A stretch of DNA of 64,000 bases, taken from contig MNCI01004504.1 in assembly GCA_015680685.1 (NCBI GenBank), positions 218,801 through 282,800 on the forward strand. The letters are read 5' to 3'. The notes beneath the pieces are model-generated. The model was not told the DNA's origin, did no database searches, and worked only from the letters and a program-made list of their open reading frames with translations. This document shows, piece by piece, positions 10,690 to 22,280 of this stretch (positions are counted from its first letter, which is position 1; each line of letters opens with the position of its first letter). The position numbers and the translations under genes are program-made. Origin of the DNA: Gnetum montanum. Taxonomy: Eukaryota; Streptophyta; Gnetopsida; Gnetales; Gnetaceae.

Positions 10690-13104
10690 TACATTAGTAT
10701 CTTTCATGTATAACAACATTGTCATGAAACAATCCATATTATAAAACTACACACCATTCGATATGTGGGCACTCAAAACAAAATGCATACAAGAACATCT
10801 TAGGACTCAAATAGAATTCATATAGGAACATGGATAGATGAACTAGATTGATCGAGCTAGGTAGGACTTATAGCTAAGAATGAACAATCTAGAACTTCAC
10901 ATAGGATAACATAACATGTACGGATGGGCATTCTAGAGTCATAAAGTATTACATGTTATAAAAGAAGTCACAAATCATTCATACATGAACATGCATGGAT
11001 TTTCAACCTACTCTATCATACTATTTATTTGGGATGAACTAGTTGATCAAAGTGATCATGTTATATAAATAAGCATGGATGATTGCGAACCTCACATCAA
11101 ATAGTATAACATGCACACACTATCACCATATAGGGATAGTACTACATGTCATATTAGAACTTAGAAATAATAAGGTGTGCTCCTAGTGGTATGGGTTTTG
11201 GCCTGGTAACCCTAGGTTATAGGTTTGATTCTACTAGGTAGCATTGAGTTATAAACTTTTATAAATCTTGGGATGTAGTTATGTTTCAATTATTTTAGGT
11301 TCCAACACCCTCCATATTAGGACTCAGATAAGCATCCCATATGGATAGATCATGTCTTAGATAACACTCATACATAAAGATGAATGAATGAGAAACCTAC
11401 TATTGTCATGGTTGATTGAACTAGACAAGAAATATAAATAACAATGAATAATTGAAAAGAGCACATAGGCTAACATAACATTCATTTGAAGGACTCACAA
11501 ACCATTCATACATGAACATATGTAGATGAGCAACCTATTATACCATATAGTCCATTTGGAATGAATTGGTTGAGTGAAATAATTATGTTATATTGCTAAG
11601 AATGGATGATCATGAACCTTACATTGAATGGTATAACATGCATAAATGGACATCCTATAGGTATAGAGTATTACATGTCATATTAAGAATCATACGAGAA
11701 TACCATAGAAATATAGTATTACATGTCATAGTAGGCCTCAAACAACAATCATACATGAACATACATAGAAGAGCAACCTACTATTTCCATAGTTGTTCAA
11801 ACTAGGTAGGAAATATAGATAAGCATGAATGATCAAGAAGATCACATCTAATAACATAACATGCACATTCATTGCTCATAAACCATTCATACATGAACAT
11901 GCATGAATGAGCAACCTATCCTATCATATTGTTCATTTGGAATGAATTGGTTGAATGAAGTGATCATGTTATATAGGTAAGCATGGATAATCATAAACCT
12001 TAATATAATAATCTAACATGAATAGATAGGAATCCCACAAGGATAGATTATTACATGTCATAGCATGACTCAAACACCACTCATACATAAACATTCATGG
12101 GCATGACTCATATACCATTAATACAAGAACATGCATGGATAAGAAACCTATTTTATCATACCATTCATTTGGGGTGAACTAGTTAATAGAACTAGATAGG
12201 AAGTATAGATGAACATGAACAATTTATATGATCACATTGAATAGCATAACATGCATAGTCATGACTTACAAACCATTAAATCATGAGCATGACAAACGAG
12301 CAACCTACTTTATCATACCATTCATTTGAGGTGAACTAGTTGATTGAAGTGATCATGCTATATAGGTAAGCATGGATGATTGTGAACATGCCTAGGCATC
12401 TTATATGTAGAGATTATTACATGTTATATTAGGAATTAGATCGTAATACCATAGGGATATAGTAGTAGATTTCATAGCATGACTCAAACAACACTCATGC
12501 ATGAACATGCATGGAGGAGAAACCCACTCTTTCATACCTTTCATGTGTGATGAACTAGTTGATTGAGGTAAGAATGAATGATGGTAGACCTCATATAGAA
12601 TATCCTAACATGCATGGATAAGAAACCTTCTCTATCATATTGTTCATTTGGGAAAAATTGATCAAAGTTATCATGTTATATAGGTAAGCATGAATGATCG
12701 TGAACATGCATGGACATCCTATAGGTATAGAGTATAGTCTAGAATGCATGGACAATGGTGAACCTCACATATAATACTCTAAGATGCATGGAAAAGAAAC
12801 CTACTCTATCATACCATTCATTTGTGGTGAATTAGTTGATCAAAGTTATAATGTTATATAGGTAAGCATGGATAATCCTAAACATGCACGGGAATCCTAC
12901 AGGTATAGATTATTACATGTCATATTTGGACTTAGATGGGAATACCATTCATGTGTGGTGAACTAATTGATTGAAGTAAGCATGGATGATGGTGAACCTC
13001 ACATAGAATAGTTTAACACACATGGATGGACATCCTATAGATATAGAGTATATTCTAACATGCAAAAATGAGCAATCTACTCTATCATACCATTCATGTG
13101 TGAT
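10690..13104. repeat. Complex degenerate repeat array
   Basis: A 2.4-kb field built from a few recurring modules: CATACATGAACATGCATGGATGAG, TCTATCATACCATTCATTTG, GTGAACTAGTTGAT, TATATAGGTAAGCATGGATGA and ATAGAGTATTACATGTCATA, in changing order and spacing. The AAGCATGGATGA module occurs about eight times between 11,050 and 12,980 with uneven intervals, so the array is not a simple satellite. No coding frame survives. One SINE-like copy sits inside it. Confidence 0.75.
11173..11313 (+). mobile_element. tRNA-derived SINE-like copy 2
   Basis: It reads CTCCTAGTGGTATGGG (A-box-like), then GGTTTGATTCT at 11,222-11,232 (B-box-like), then the tail TTATAAACTTTTATAAATC and ATGTTTCAATTATTTTAGG. It matches the minus-strand copy at 8,980-9,115 over its whole length. 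It interrupts the repeat modules of the surrounding array. Confidence 0.6.
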
Positions 13105-13565
13105 GAACCATTTATAAAAAAATATTTTAAATAACCATGGATTAACTATAATTTCATCATAGAAATATTAACTTAAAGCTTTATTTTTTTAGGTTGCTTG
13201 GTTGTGCATTTTTTATAGGAATATTACTTATATTATACTTATTAGTTTATAGAAAAAGTTCTTAATAACCATGGATTGACTACAATTTCATCATAGAAAT
13301 ATCAACTCATAGCTTTGTTTTTGTGTGTTGCTCAGTTGTACAACCTTCTCTAGGAACATTACTTATATTATGCTTATAAAATTATAGAAAAATATTCTAA
13401 ATAACCATGGATTAACTACAATTTCATCATAGAAATATTAACTTAGAGCTTTGTTTTTGTGGGTTGCTCGATTGTGCAACCTTCTACAAAAACACTACTT
13501 ATATTATACTTATCAATTTATAGAAAAAGATTATAAATAACCATGAATTGACTACAATTTATGTA
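13105..13565. repeat. ~135-bp tandem repeat, about 3.4 units
   Basis: The block AATAACCATGGATT recurs with the AACCATG anchor at 13,133, 13,267, 13,403 and 13,539, giving a period of 134-136 bases. Each unit also has TTTCATCATAGAAATAT, AGCTTTGTTTTTG, GGTTGCTCGATTGTGCAACC and TTACTTATATTATACTTAT. It follows directly on the previous array, but its sequence is different. Confidence 0.9.
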
Positions 13566-15314
13566 CTTTGAAGATTCTTTCTCAATATTGAACCTAATTG
13601 GATTATGGGTTCCTTGGAGAATCCTCAATGCTTGATTTAGGAGCTTATTTTAAAATATGGAATAATGATAACATATATTTGATCTATAGTTTTATATTTT
13701 AGATCATGTTTGATGAAAATAGTTCCTATTGCTTATCATTATTATAATTCATAATCCTTGATAGCAAGGTATTTATAAAATATATTGACGTGTAAAAATT
13801 ATTACAACATGATTAATAGATGTTTAAAAACCATTATACCATGGATAACAAAGAACAAACACATTACAAAAACATCATAACTTGTAAAAAATTAATATTA
13901 GTGTACCATAGATGTAGATGTATAACAAAGAACAAGGATATTACAAAAGCATTACAATTTGCAAAAAAATAAAATTAGCATACCATAGATGCAAATGTTC
14001 TAACGGATGATTAGTAAAGGAAAGGTGTGTTGTCTTGAAAGTAGTAACTTGAAGGAGAATATAGATTGATCTGTAATAATAGCATTCATAAGTTATAAAA
14101 ACAAACATTAAGGAAGTTTATAGTTACATTTGGTTTGAATATTAATAAGTAAATGTAAGTTTCTTGGACACAAGTATTTTCATAGGTGGTGTGACATCAA
14201 AAGCATGGTAGAATTAATAAAATAAGTGGAATTAAATCAGGAAAGCTCATTACTTTCCTCTTGGAAGGTACAATATGGAAGTAGGAAGTATACTACCTAT
14301 ACTTTCCACTATTAATTTAGTGAATATTTTCTTATATCAATTTTTATCTTATCCTATTTTATCTAAAAAAGGCTAAGATGATTTGGATAAGGATAAGAGC
14401 CATAGTATGAGAAACAGTAAATAGAATTGCTAAATGTAGAATCATTTAACAATAGAATAGAAACATACCAAACATCTTGACAAATCTGAGTAGTAGAGAA
14501 AAATTAAATGAACATTAATTACATTATAAAACAAACTATAATATTTTTACAATTATATTATTCCTATTCATATATGATAATGTTCATGTAATATCTATGT
14601 TATGTATAGAAACAAAAGGAGGATGTAGCAAATATGTCAAACATTATTTGTGCATGCTTATCTATGTCGATTGTCAAACATTCTAGACTATTCTTCCCAA
14701 TCTCTACTACTACCGTTACTACATTTTAAGCACTAGGATAGTTGGATTCAGACATGTTAGGTTTTTTCTTTCTTTCTAATGTGGAGACTTAAAAATTTTG
14801 CAAATCATGAAAGTAATCACCATTGCTATACTTAAGCAATTTGAATCTTTGTATTACTAGATATTCATAAAATTTTTTTTGTAGTAATGTTATCTTCAAA
14901 AATGGCATACAAGGTATGTAATAATTTTTGGACTTCTACTTCATGATGTTGTTAAGTAGTTATCATAAATACAATATCTTATAATGTACTATGATTAATT
15001 GAGGGCTATGAGACTACATTGTTTTATAAATATGTTCATGGATATTCAAAAATGATGGTGTATGTCTAAATGTGTATGTGTTCTTGACTATTCAAGAATG
15101 ACAATGTATGTCTAACTATGTATGTGTTCATGATTATTCAAAGAGAGATGTCAAGGGACAATGATAAAAATTAACAAGTACTTTGATATTGACAAACAAG
15201 GATAAAAGTTGATCTACACTTTGATAATGATTTCAAGGGATAAATTCATGGTGATATTTCATTCCATGTTAGAAAATATATTAATTTATTTTACATATTC
15301 AATAGTAAATACTA
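13566..15314. other. No gene recognised
   Basis: A+T-rich sequence without a long frame or recognisable domain. There is some local redundancy (for example ACAAAGAACAA...ATTACAAAA at 13,850-13,960, and GTATGTGTTC...ATTCAA at 15,000-15,140), but no structure that I can name. Confidence 0.5.
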
Positions 15315-15455
15315 AATTCAAGAAAAGCTATATCTCTAAATAGAGAAACAATAATTCAAGAAAAGCCCTAATTCTAAATAGAGAAATAGTAATTCAAGGG
15401 AAGTCCTAATTCTAAATAGTGAAACAATAATTTAATGAAAGCTCTAATTTTAGCA
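15315..15455. repeat. 38-bp tandem repeat, about 3.7 units
   Basis: Unit starts (AATTCAAG or variant) fall at 15,315, 15,353, 15,391 and 15,429, exactly 38 bases apart. The consensus contains AAAGCCCTAATTCTAAATAG and GAGAAACAAT. Confidence 0.85.
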
Positions 15456-15993
15456 AATATTAATTTTAAAATCCAAAGAAATCCCTAATTTTGAAGAAAA
15501 AAGATAAGAATTTTCAAATTTATTAGAAACTAAATAAACATACTTTTCTGACCTATATAGAAAAATGGACATCAAGGACTCAATCAACATGAAACACGAT
15601 ATTCGTGAGCAAGAGTAGCATAGAACATAGACTAGTAGAGGTAGTATTAGTGGAGCTAATTTCATAGGAGGCCTAGTAGTGGAGGCAAAGGTGGTGGTAA
15701 GGTAGCTAACTTTGTAGGAGCCCTAGAAACATGGACTAGGTAATAGCAACATCAAGAATGAGGAGGAGCATCAGGAGTAGCAAGAGTAGCATCAAGCATG
15801 AGGAATAGAAAGAGCATCATCAACCATAAGAAGTATCAAGAGGATCTTTGTGAGAACCATGGTGGTCAAAGTTTGAGTAGTAGTGTGAATTTTGTTCTTT
15901 TATTTGCAAGTTGAATGATGTTCTAAGCTCAAAAAATATTCTTTGATAGAATTAATGTTAAATAGATAATAAAATATCATCTTATAGCCAGGT

Positions 15994-16842
15994 GATGAGT
16001 CATGAATTGTTGGCCATGATATTGCACCCATGATAGATCGTACACGATATCATAGCCTAGATGTGATATCATGTACGCGATATCGCAGCCTGTCTCCTCA
16101 TCTATAAATAAGAGGCAGGTAGATTTGGTTTTGGAAATTTTTTTGAAGTTTTAAGTTTTAGTATTAAGGTAGGGACTTTTTGTTCATTTTTCCTCTCAAC
16201 CCTTTCTCCCAGTGCATGCCCGCAATGTGATGATTGTAATTGTACAACATCCTTATTCGAGTGTGATGTACTTGGACAAACACATGATCGGCAATAAAGA
16301 TAGAGATTACTTCATCATTGCAGCATCCACTTAGCTTAATTATTTAATTGCTATTGTTATTTATTGCTTTCTTAGTTAATATCTCTCTACCCTTATCTCC
16401 TAGTAACGTGGAATGAGTATGACTTAATCACGAGCACTTAAGTGTGACTACTTGGTAACCCAGTAGCGTACCTAGGCCATGCGCTTGGTAATCCTAGTGG
16501 TAGTCGTGCATGAGGTCCAAGATGTGTATGGATGATTAAGGAATGAATGCTCATCCCACTTAGGCTAGTTTGGATTCTCTCTCATCCTCTCTCCTAGCAT
16601 AGTTGATATTATTTCCCATCATACCCAGGAGTAGCATTAGTGTAGGAACACATCATACACCTCACTCTGGACTAAACCATACATGACAAAGATAATACTA
16701 GTCTTGGTGGGAAGACAACGAACTGTGATCTACGAGTAACTATCTAGATACCACAACTAGTCCATATGTGGAGTTTGATCAGATCGTGCGTGAAATGCTT
16801 GTATTCGTATGGTTGAGTGTAGGGGTACCTCACCACTCATCA
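15994..16842 (+). repeat. 5' LTR (family A)
   Basis: 849 bases, TGATGAGT to ACTCATCA. U3 has repeated GATATC palindromes with GTACGCGATATCG just before a TATA box at 16,103-16,110 (TCTATAAATAAGAGGC). U5-like 3' blocks (GGGAAGACAACGAACT, GTGTAGGGGTACCTC) are shared with the other LTR families in this window. It is shorter than its 3' partner mainly because it has one less palindrome unit and a shorter T tract. Confidence 0.92.
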
Positions 16843-16843
16843 T

Positions 16844-16861
16844 TGGCACCGTTGCTAGGGA
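16844..16861 (+). other. Primer-binding site, tRNA-Asp type
   Basis: TGGCACCGTTGCTAGGGA lies two bases after the LTR end. A perfect complement to the 3' end of plant tRNA-Asp would be TGGCGCCGTTGCCGGGGA, so 15 of 18 positions match. All three differences are G-to-A or C-to-T transitions. Confidence 0.85.
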
Positions 16862-16983
16862 CAGTGCTAGTTATCTAGATTAGTTATATCATACAAGGTC
16901 GCTGTATAGGAATTAACAATATATCTTTTAGGAAGAAATAATTACAAAAAGTCACATACAAATTCACACACAATTTCACAACC

Positions 16984-18941
16984 ATGCCTCTCCTACAAGA
17001 CTACGATAATGCCACATCTAGTGAGGTAATTCATTGGAGAACCAACGAATTATATGACAATGAAGGTTGGAGTACGCAATCTGAGGTGGGGATTTCTTAT
17101 AAATAGAGATGAAGGTAGCATCATCTCAAACCATGAAAGCATAACTTACTCAATGACAACGAACCCCTACTGGCCACTACAAGCCTAACGCAAATACAAG
17201 AGGCTATTCGAATCTCCCGTAGGCATCGTAAAGAGAACCTCTTACCTAGGCTTGATTTAAACAACTTTCCCAATTTCTCAGGAGGCTATGAATTAGATTA
17301 GCAACAACATTTACAAGCCTTATATGATGCCTGTGCATGGAACAACATTGATAACGGTTGGAAAAAACTCAAGCTCTTTCCTATGACACTCATTGGCCAA
17401 GCAAAAGTATGGTATAGATCGTTAAAACCAAATTCAATTTGACGTTGGCCAACAATGGTAGAGCTCTTTAACAAAAGATATCAAACTTATGCAAGAGTGT
17501 TGGCCTTGAGGAAACAAATCCAAGAGTGGAAACAAGCACAACATGAACACTTGGACATGGCCTTAGAAATATATTATGCACTATTAAATAATTGTCCATG
17601 CCATGAGTTCTCCAAGGAAAGGCTAATGTACCATATCATTGATGGGCGTCATGATGAAACAAGAGAGACCCTAGAGAGGTATGCCCAAGGTCAACTATAT
17701 GAACTACGAACCCATCAATTCCAAGAGCTTATTAAGTGGGTAGCAAAAGAAGAAGGAGAAATGGCTAGATGGGAGAGTGTTGAAAAACATCAATGGGACC
17801 AAAGTCTCAACTTAACAGAGGTCCATAATCATAAAAAGGAGAAATAAACCTATCTCAAGGAGGAAGAATAATCTTTGCCAGTACAATAATCATTAGAGGA
17901 AATAGAGGCAAAGATCAAAAAGATGCTGGAATGGATGCATAAAAAGTGTGGAGAATATATCAATATTATTGGAGATAGAGTTTTGAAAACTTGAGAAGCA
18001 GGACAAAATATCATTAGATAATTGGAAAGAAAAGGTGAAGAAAATAAGAGTTCAACTTCCAATCATACATATGTCTGCAACATTTGCCTGTATTATCACC
18101 CCAAGGGCCAATGCCCATTCTTGTTACATTTATATGAGCGTTGGGAAAGCACGTTACACCCAGAGTTTGTACAAAGATACTGTGTTTGATCATAGTGGCA
18201 ACAATCCCAGTTGTGGGGGAAGCCATCCCTAAACTGGAGACACCCTTCTTATCATCCAAATCCAAATTCTTATCTAGTCCAACATCCTGTTTCCCTAACT
18301 GGGTCAACATACTCTATCTTGCTGCATTATTATTCTCCTCAGTACTATCAGCCCATGTCCTCAACACAACCACCACCTTGTGTACCTTACACTTCTCCTA
18401 AATTTCAACATTCTCATCCTTTTTCTCCTTCTACATTGCCACCAACTGTTCCTAAAGTGTCTACACCATAGCAACAAACCATGAACGTTACCTGTGCTAC
18501 TATTGCCAATAGCAGTGAGAGACCTCCTCAACATCAAAGGCATCCCTTCTTTAGACATGACCGTAGGAAGGGACAACACAGTTCCAAGGCCACTACATTC
18601 TCCAACTTAGCACAAGTCCAACACTATGGTGCATCCTTCTCCTCAAACCCAACGCCTCGTATCACCTCATCAGGGCCACCAATTAACACTCCAACAACCA
18701 TATGGCCCAATGAATACAACCATGGAGGGCGACATCCCGATCCTTGCATGCCATCTTACGGTCTCAAGTATCATAGTGGGTCAACTCTTTACCCAAGAAC
18801 CACATCTTATAAATTGCCCCACTATGCTTACTATAATCAAGTGTGTGAACCTCAATGGGGTAAGTATGATCAAGTTTTGATATTTCCAACATGCAAGGAT
18901 CCTCATCTTTCATTTATTAATCCTCTCCATGCTCAACCGTT
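16984..18941 (+). pseudogene. Gag relic of the family A element
   Basis: The first ATG after the primer site is at 16,984 (MPLLQDYDN). The frame breaks early (stop near 17,104). A strong retrotransposon-gag core follows at about 17,230-17,847: NFPNFSGGYELD, a stop, LKLFPMTLIGQAKVWYRSL, ELFNKRYQTYARV, then a helical, charged C-terminus. This core matches the gag on the minus strand near 59.6 kb. A zinc-knuckle-like motif CNICLYYHPKGQC is at 18,076-18,114, followed by a Pro/His/Ser/Tyr-rich tail running into the gap. Gag packages element RNA in virus-like particles. The ORF is broken by stops and shifts, so it is not expected to be functional. Confidence 0.8.
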
Positions 18942-19028
18942 NNNNNNNNNNNNNNNNNNNNNNNNNNNNNNNNNNNNNNNNNNNNNNNNNNNNNNNNNNN
19001 NNNNNNNNNNNNNNNNNNNNNNNNNNNN
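18942..19028. other. Assembly gap (87 N)
   Basis: A run of 87 undetermined bases inside the gag-only element. The true length is unknown. Open frames that run across it are artefacts of the gap. Confidence 1.
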
Positions 19029-20652
19029 AAAACTTACAATTAATTTTGTGTTCATTGTACCCAGAATGAAGAAGGATGGACCAAGAGGGAATGATTAGGG
19101 TGTGACATCAAGGGGACTTGTGGATTCTCTTTGGTGACGTCTGTGAGAGTTATCACGCAACATGGTTGTACTAAGATCTTTGTAGATCTAATGCAAAATG
19201 GGAGTAAGAGTAATCAAAAGGCACTCAAAAATCCAATGCTATTCTTGGGGGTTCCACTGGAAAGACATGCACACATGCTTGAGGGTTGGTGGCTTCTTTG
19301 GATTTAGCATTAAAACAAAAAACAAAAACAAAAACAAAGAAAGTTCCACAAAGCAAAAATAAATAAAAAAAATCACTCCTCCCTTGAACAAAATGCCAAG
19401 TGATCGTACACCTTGTTGTTTTGGTACTCTCATAGTCGGTCATCATGGGATGAAACAATGCGGTCTCATTGATCAGAGGAATGGACTTGGTCCTAATCTT
19501 GGAACAACGGGTTAATGACACATTAATCATGCCTTACACGTAGGATTCATTGTGCCCTAGGTTAGTTACCTTATGTCCCAATCTCTACAATCCCTTCTAT
19601 AGTTCGTCTCATCTTGCTGTTGATGTAATTATAGCTTGTGTCTTGTATAGTGTGGAAGTCTTATTTCATTCTGGTGATACTTACATGTGTGTGTTTTGTG
19701 GAACCAGTGTGGATTACATTTAACCCTTCTAGTGCCTATGAACATTTTTAAGTGTGGTTACATAAGGGCATTATATATTGGAACCTGCTTTGGGGAGGAC
19801 CCACTTGTGTAATTTTTTGTAATTTGCACTCATAACAAGTCTTTTGCACACCATCTATTACCCTCAGCATATTTTCAATGCTATTCTTTCCTTGATTACT
19901 ATCCCTCCAATTCAAATGTTCCTATGAACCATCACATAGCCTTTTTCTCCCCCTTACCATCCAAGGTCCTTACTGATAAATTCCACACCATCATAATTTT
20001 CGTGCCTTTAGAACTAGTTGAATTACCCTGGAACCATTTAACACTCATCCAGATGTCCTTATTTTACATTGTTTAATTTCAATAAAAATATTAAAAATTT
20101 CGGTACATTCCATAAAGTGCCCTAACATCGATAGGCCACGATATCACGTCCCAAAAATATATATATATGTGACCCCCCCTACACTAGTCAACATCATTTG
20201 CAACTGTTCACATGGGGGAAGTTTTTTAAATTCCTCTCTACGACTCGCGATTGTGTATCCCTTGCTTTCATATCCATAACTTGCTTGTTGGTACTCTGAT
20301 TTTCATTCCATTTGAACCTACTTGAACCTAGAGTGTTTAGCTTAGTTGTGGGGGAGGGGCACACACCGAATAACGCATAAATTTTTTGAAATTCATCATT
20401 GCTTGAAGGACATTATTAAGGGTAATTAGTTACAAAATTAAGGATAAAAGCACCAAAAACAATTTCATCTCCTTAGTTATACTGAGAAACTAGATTTGGA
20501 AACCACCTAAGCAAAGAGGATTCAATATTATAATCTTTCGGGGACATTTTCTCCTAATAAGTAATGTCACATGAAGATAAAGAAAATTCATTAAGGCAAG
20601 TAGTAAGGTATAACCTAACTTTGGTAACAACCTTACTAATGATTGGCCCTAT
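19029..20652. other. Element interior without recognised gene
   Basis: All three plus frames are broken by stops and show no pol motif. It carries an A-rich low-complexity patch (AAACAAAAACA, near 19,312-19,340). At 20,135-20,152 it has GCCACGATATCACGTCCC, nearly identical to part of the U3 palindrome cluster of LTR family X, followed by ATATATATATATGTG. A G-rich run (GTTGTGGGGGAGGGG) is at 20,345-20,359. Confidence 0.6.
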
Positions 20653-21235
20653 GTGATTACAAATGGCCTCAAAACGTGGACAATAGGAAGGTCCATATTT
20701 ACTACAGTGATCATGGAATTAAACTTTGGACCTTTCGTAGAATTTGATCTGGAGGCCATTAGGGATCACCTCCAAGGATCCCCATTATGGCCTACCCTCT
20801 CTGAAAGTAGTGCTTGGTACTTAGGGGAAATGTACCAATTTTGGCACAACAAAGAAGAAGGCACCATAATTAACATTTGTGGTGTGACTGTTGATTTCTT
20901 TGTTCAAGCCATTTTGGAAGTATTAAACCTTTCGAATATAGGGCCAAAGGTTGCTCAAAACCAGCTAGATACTTTCAAAACCAAGCAACTCAATAAACTG
21001 TGATAGAGAATAAAAGGGTGGTAGAAGAAAAAGACAAGGCTGATTGAGATGCCTCTATGGCACAAGCGCAAACTTACGCACATGCCAAGGCACTCAAGGC
21101 CTTACAAGAGGAGAAACTCTAGGCCATACTTCAACGCCATCAAATCCCAAGACCTAGAGTGCAAGACAAGGGAAAGGCACCCATGGAGGATCCATCGCCA
21201 CTAAGAACTACATGAGTTTCACCTAATTTTGTAGT
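20653..21235 (+). pseudogene. Second ORF of the family A element (ORF2), unknown function
   Basis: An open frame of 116 codons starts at 20,653, with IEL/MELNFGPFVEFDLEAIRD near the start and then WYLGEMYQFWHNKEEGT, ICGVTVDFFVQAILEVLNLS and LDTFKTKQLNKL. After a stop a related frame continues with heptad-like, Ala/Glu/Lys-rich sequence (VVEEKDKAD, QAQTYAHAKALKALQEEKL), ending PRVQDKGKAPMEDPS. The combination of a globular head and a coiled-coil tail just before the 3' LTR is matched by a coiled-coil ORF in the related element at 61.7-62.6 kb. The GVTVDFFVQAILEVLNLS stretch faintly resembles the 'putative plant transposon protein' domain found in LTR elements; that is a guess. Confidence 0.5.
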
Positions 21236-21393
21236 TATAGAATTTTCTTTTGCATTCTTCATGTTGTGTCTTAATTTTGTTTTGATTCCACACTGCGGCA
21301 TGAATCCATTCTAGTTAGTCAATAATCCCATACCTATCCACTGTGTAATCAATGGAGCTTGTTCTCACTTTAACTCAAGGACAAGTTTTCATT

Positions 21394-21407
21394 GAGTTGT
21401 GGGGGTA
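21394..21407 (+). other. Polypurine-tract-like site
   Basis: GAGTTGTGGGGGTA directly abuts the 3' LTR. The upstream block (TTAGTCAATAATCCCATACC at 21,315, then AAGGACAAGTTTTCA) recurs before the 3' LTR at 62,845. This supports a shared second-strand primer region. Confidence 0.75.
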
Positions 21408-22280
21408 TGATGAGTCATGAATTGTTGGTCACAATATCTCACCCATGATATCACGTACGCGATATCATGTATGCAATATCATAGCCTAGACGTGATATCA
21501 CGTACGCAATATCACAACCTGTCTCCTCATCTATAAATAAGAGGCAGGTAGATTTGGTTTTGGAAATTTTTTTGAAGTTTTTTTAAGTTTTAAGTTTTAT
21601 ATTAAGGTAGGGACTTTTTGTCAGTTTTTCCTCTCAATCCTTTCTCCCAGTGCATGCTCGCAATGTGATGATTGTAATTGTATACCATCCTTATTCGAGT
21701 GTGACGTACTTGGACACACACATAACCAGTAATAAAGATCAAGATTACTTCATCATTGTAGCATCCACTTAGCTTAATAATTTAATTGTTATTGTTATTT
21801 ATTGCTTTATTAGTTAATATCTCTCTATCCTTATCTCCTAGTAACACGGAATGAGTATGACTTAATCACGAGCATTTAAGTGTGACTACTTGGTAACCCA
21901 GTAGCGTACCTAGGCCATGTGCTTGGTAATCCCAGTGGTAGTCATACACGAGGTCCAAGATGTGTACAGATGATTAAGGAATGAATGATCATCGCACTTA
22001 GGCTAGTTTAGATTCTCTCTCATCCTCTCTCCTAGCTTAGTTGATATTTTTTCTCATCATACCTAGGAGTAGAATTAGTGTAGGAACACATCATACACCT
22101 CACTCTAGACTAAACCATACGTGACAAAGCTAATACTAGTCCATGTAGGAAGATGGCGAACTACGATTTATGAGTAACTATCTAGATACCACAACTAGTC
22201 CGTCTACGAAGTTCGATCGGATTGTGCATGAAATGCTCGTATTTGTATGGTTGAGTGTAGGGGTACCTTGCCACTCATCA
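21408..22280 (+). repeat. 3' LTR (family A)
   Basis: 873 bases, same termini as the 5' LTR, TATA box at 21,532-21,539. It has more copies of the GATATC-ACGTACGCGATATC unit than the 5' LTR. It is followed at once by the CCAGG target duplication. Confidence 0.92.

Noticed and set aside
10690-13104. CRISPR-like array
   Set aside because: Modules are degenerate, unevenly spaced and longer than CRISPR repeats, in a plant-type genome. It is an old eukaryotic repeat field.
15730-15850. AGCATCAAG-rich stretch as a coding repeat
   Set aside because: Short simple-sequence patch with no stable frame.
18481-19098. 205-codon open frame across the N run
   Set aside because: The frame is open only because undetermined bases give no stops. 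The part before the gap is treated as the gag tail; the part after it is unsupported.
20345-20359. GTTGTGGGGGAGGGG as a polypurine tract
   Set aside because: No LTR start follows it, and the true tract with an adjoining LTR is at 21,394-21,407.
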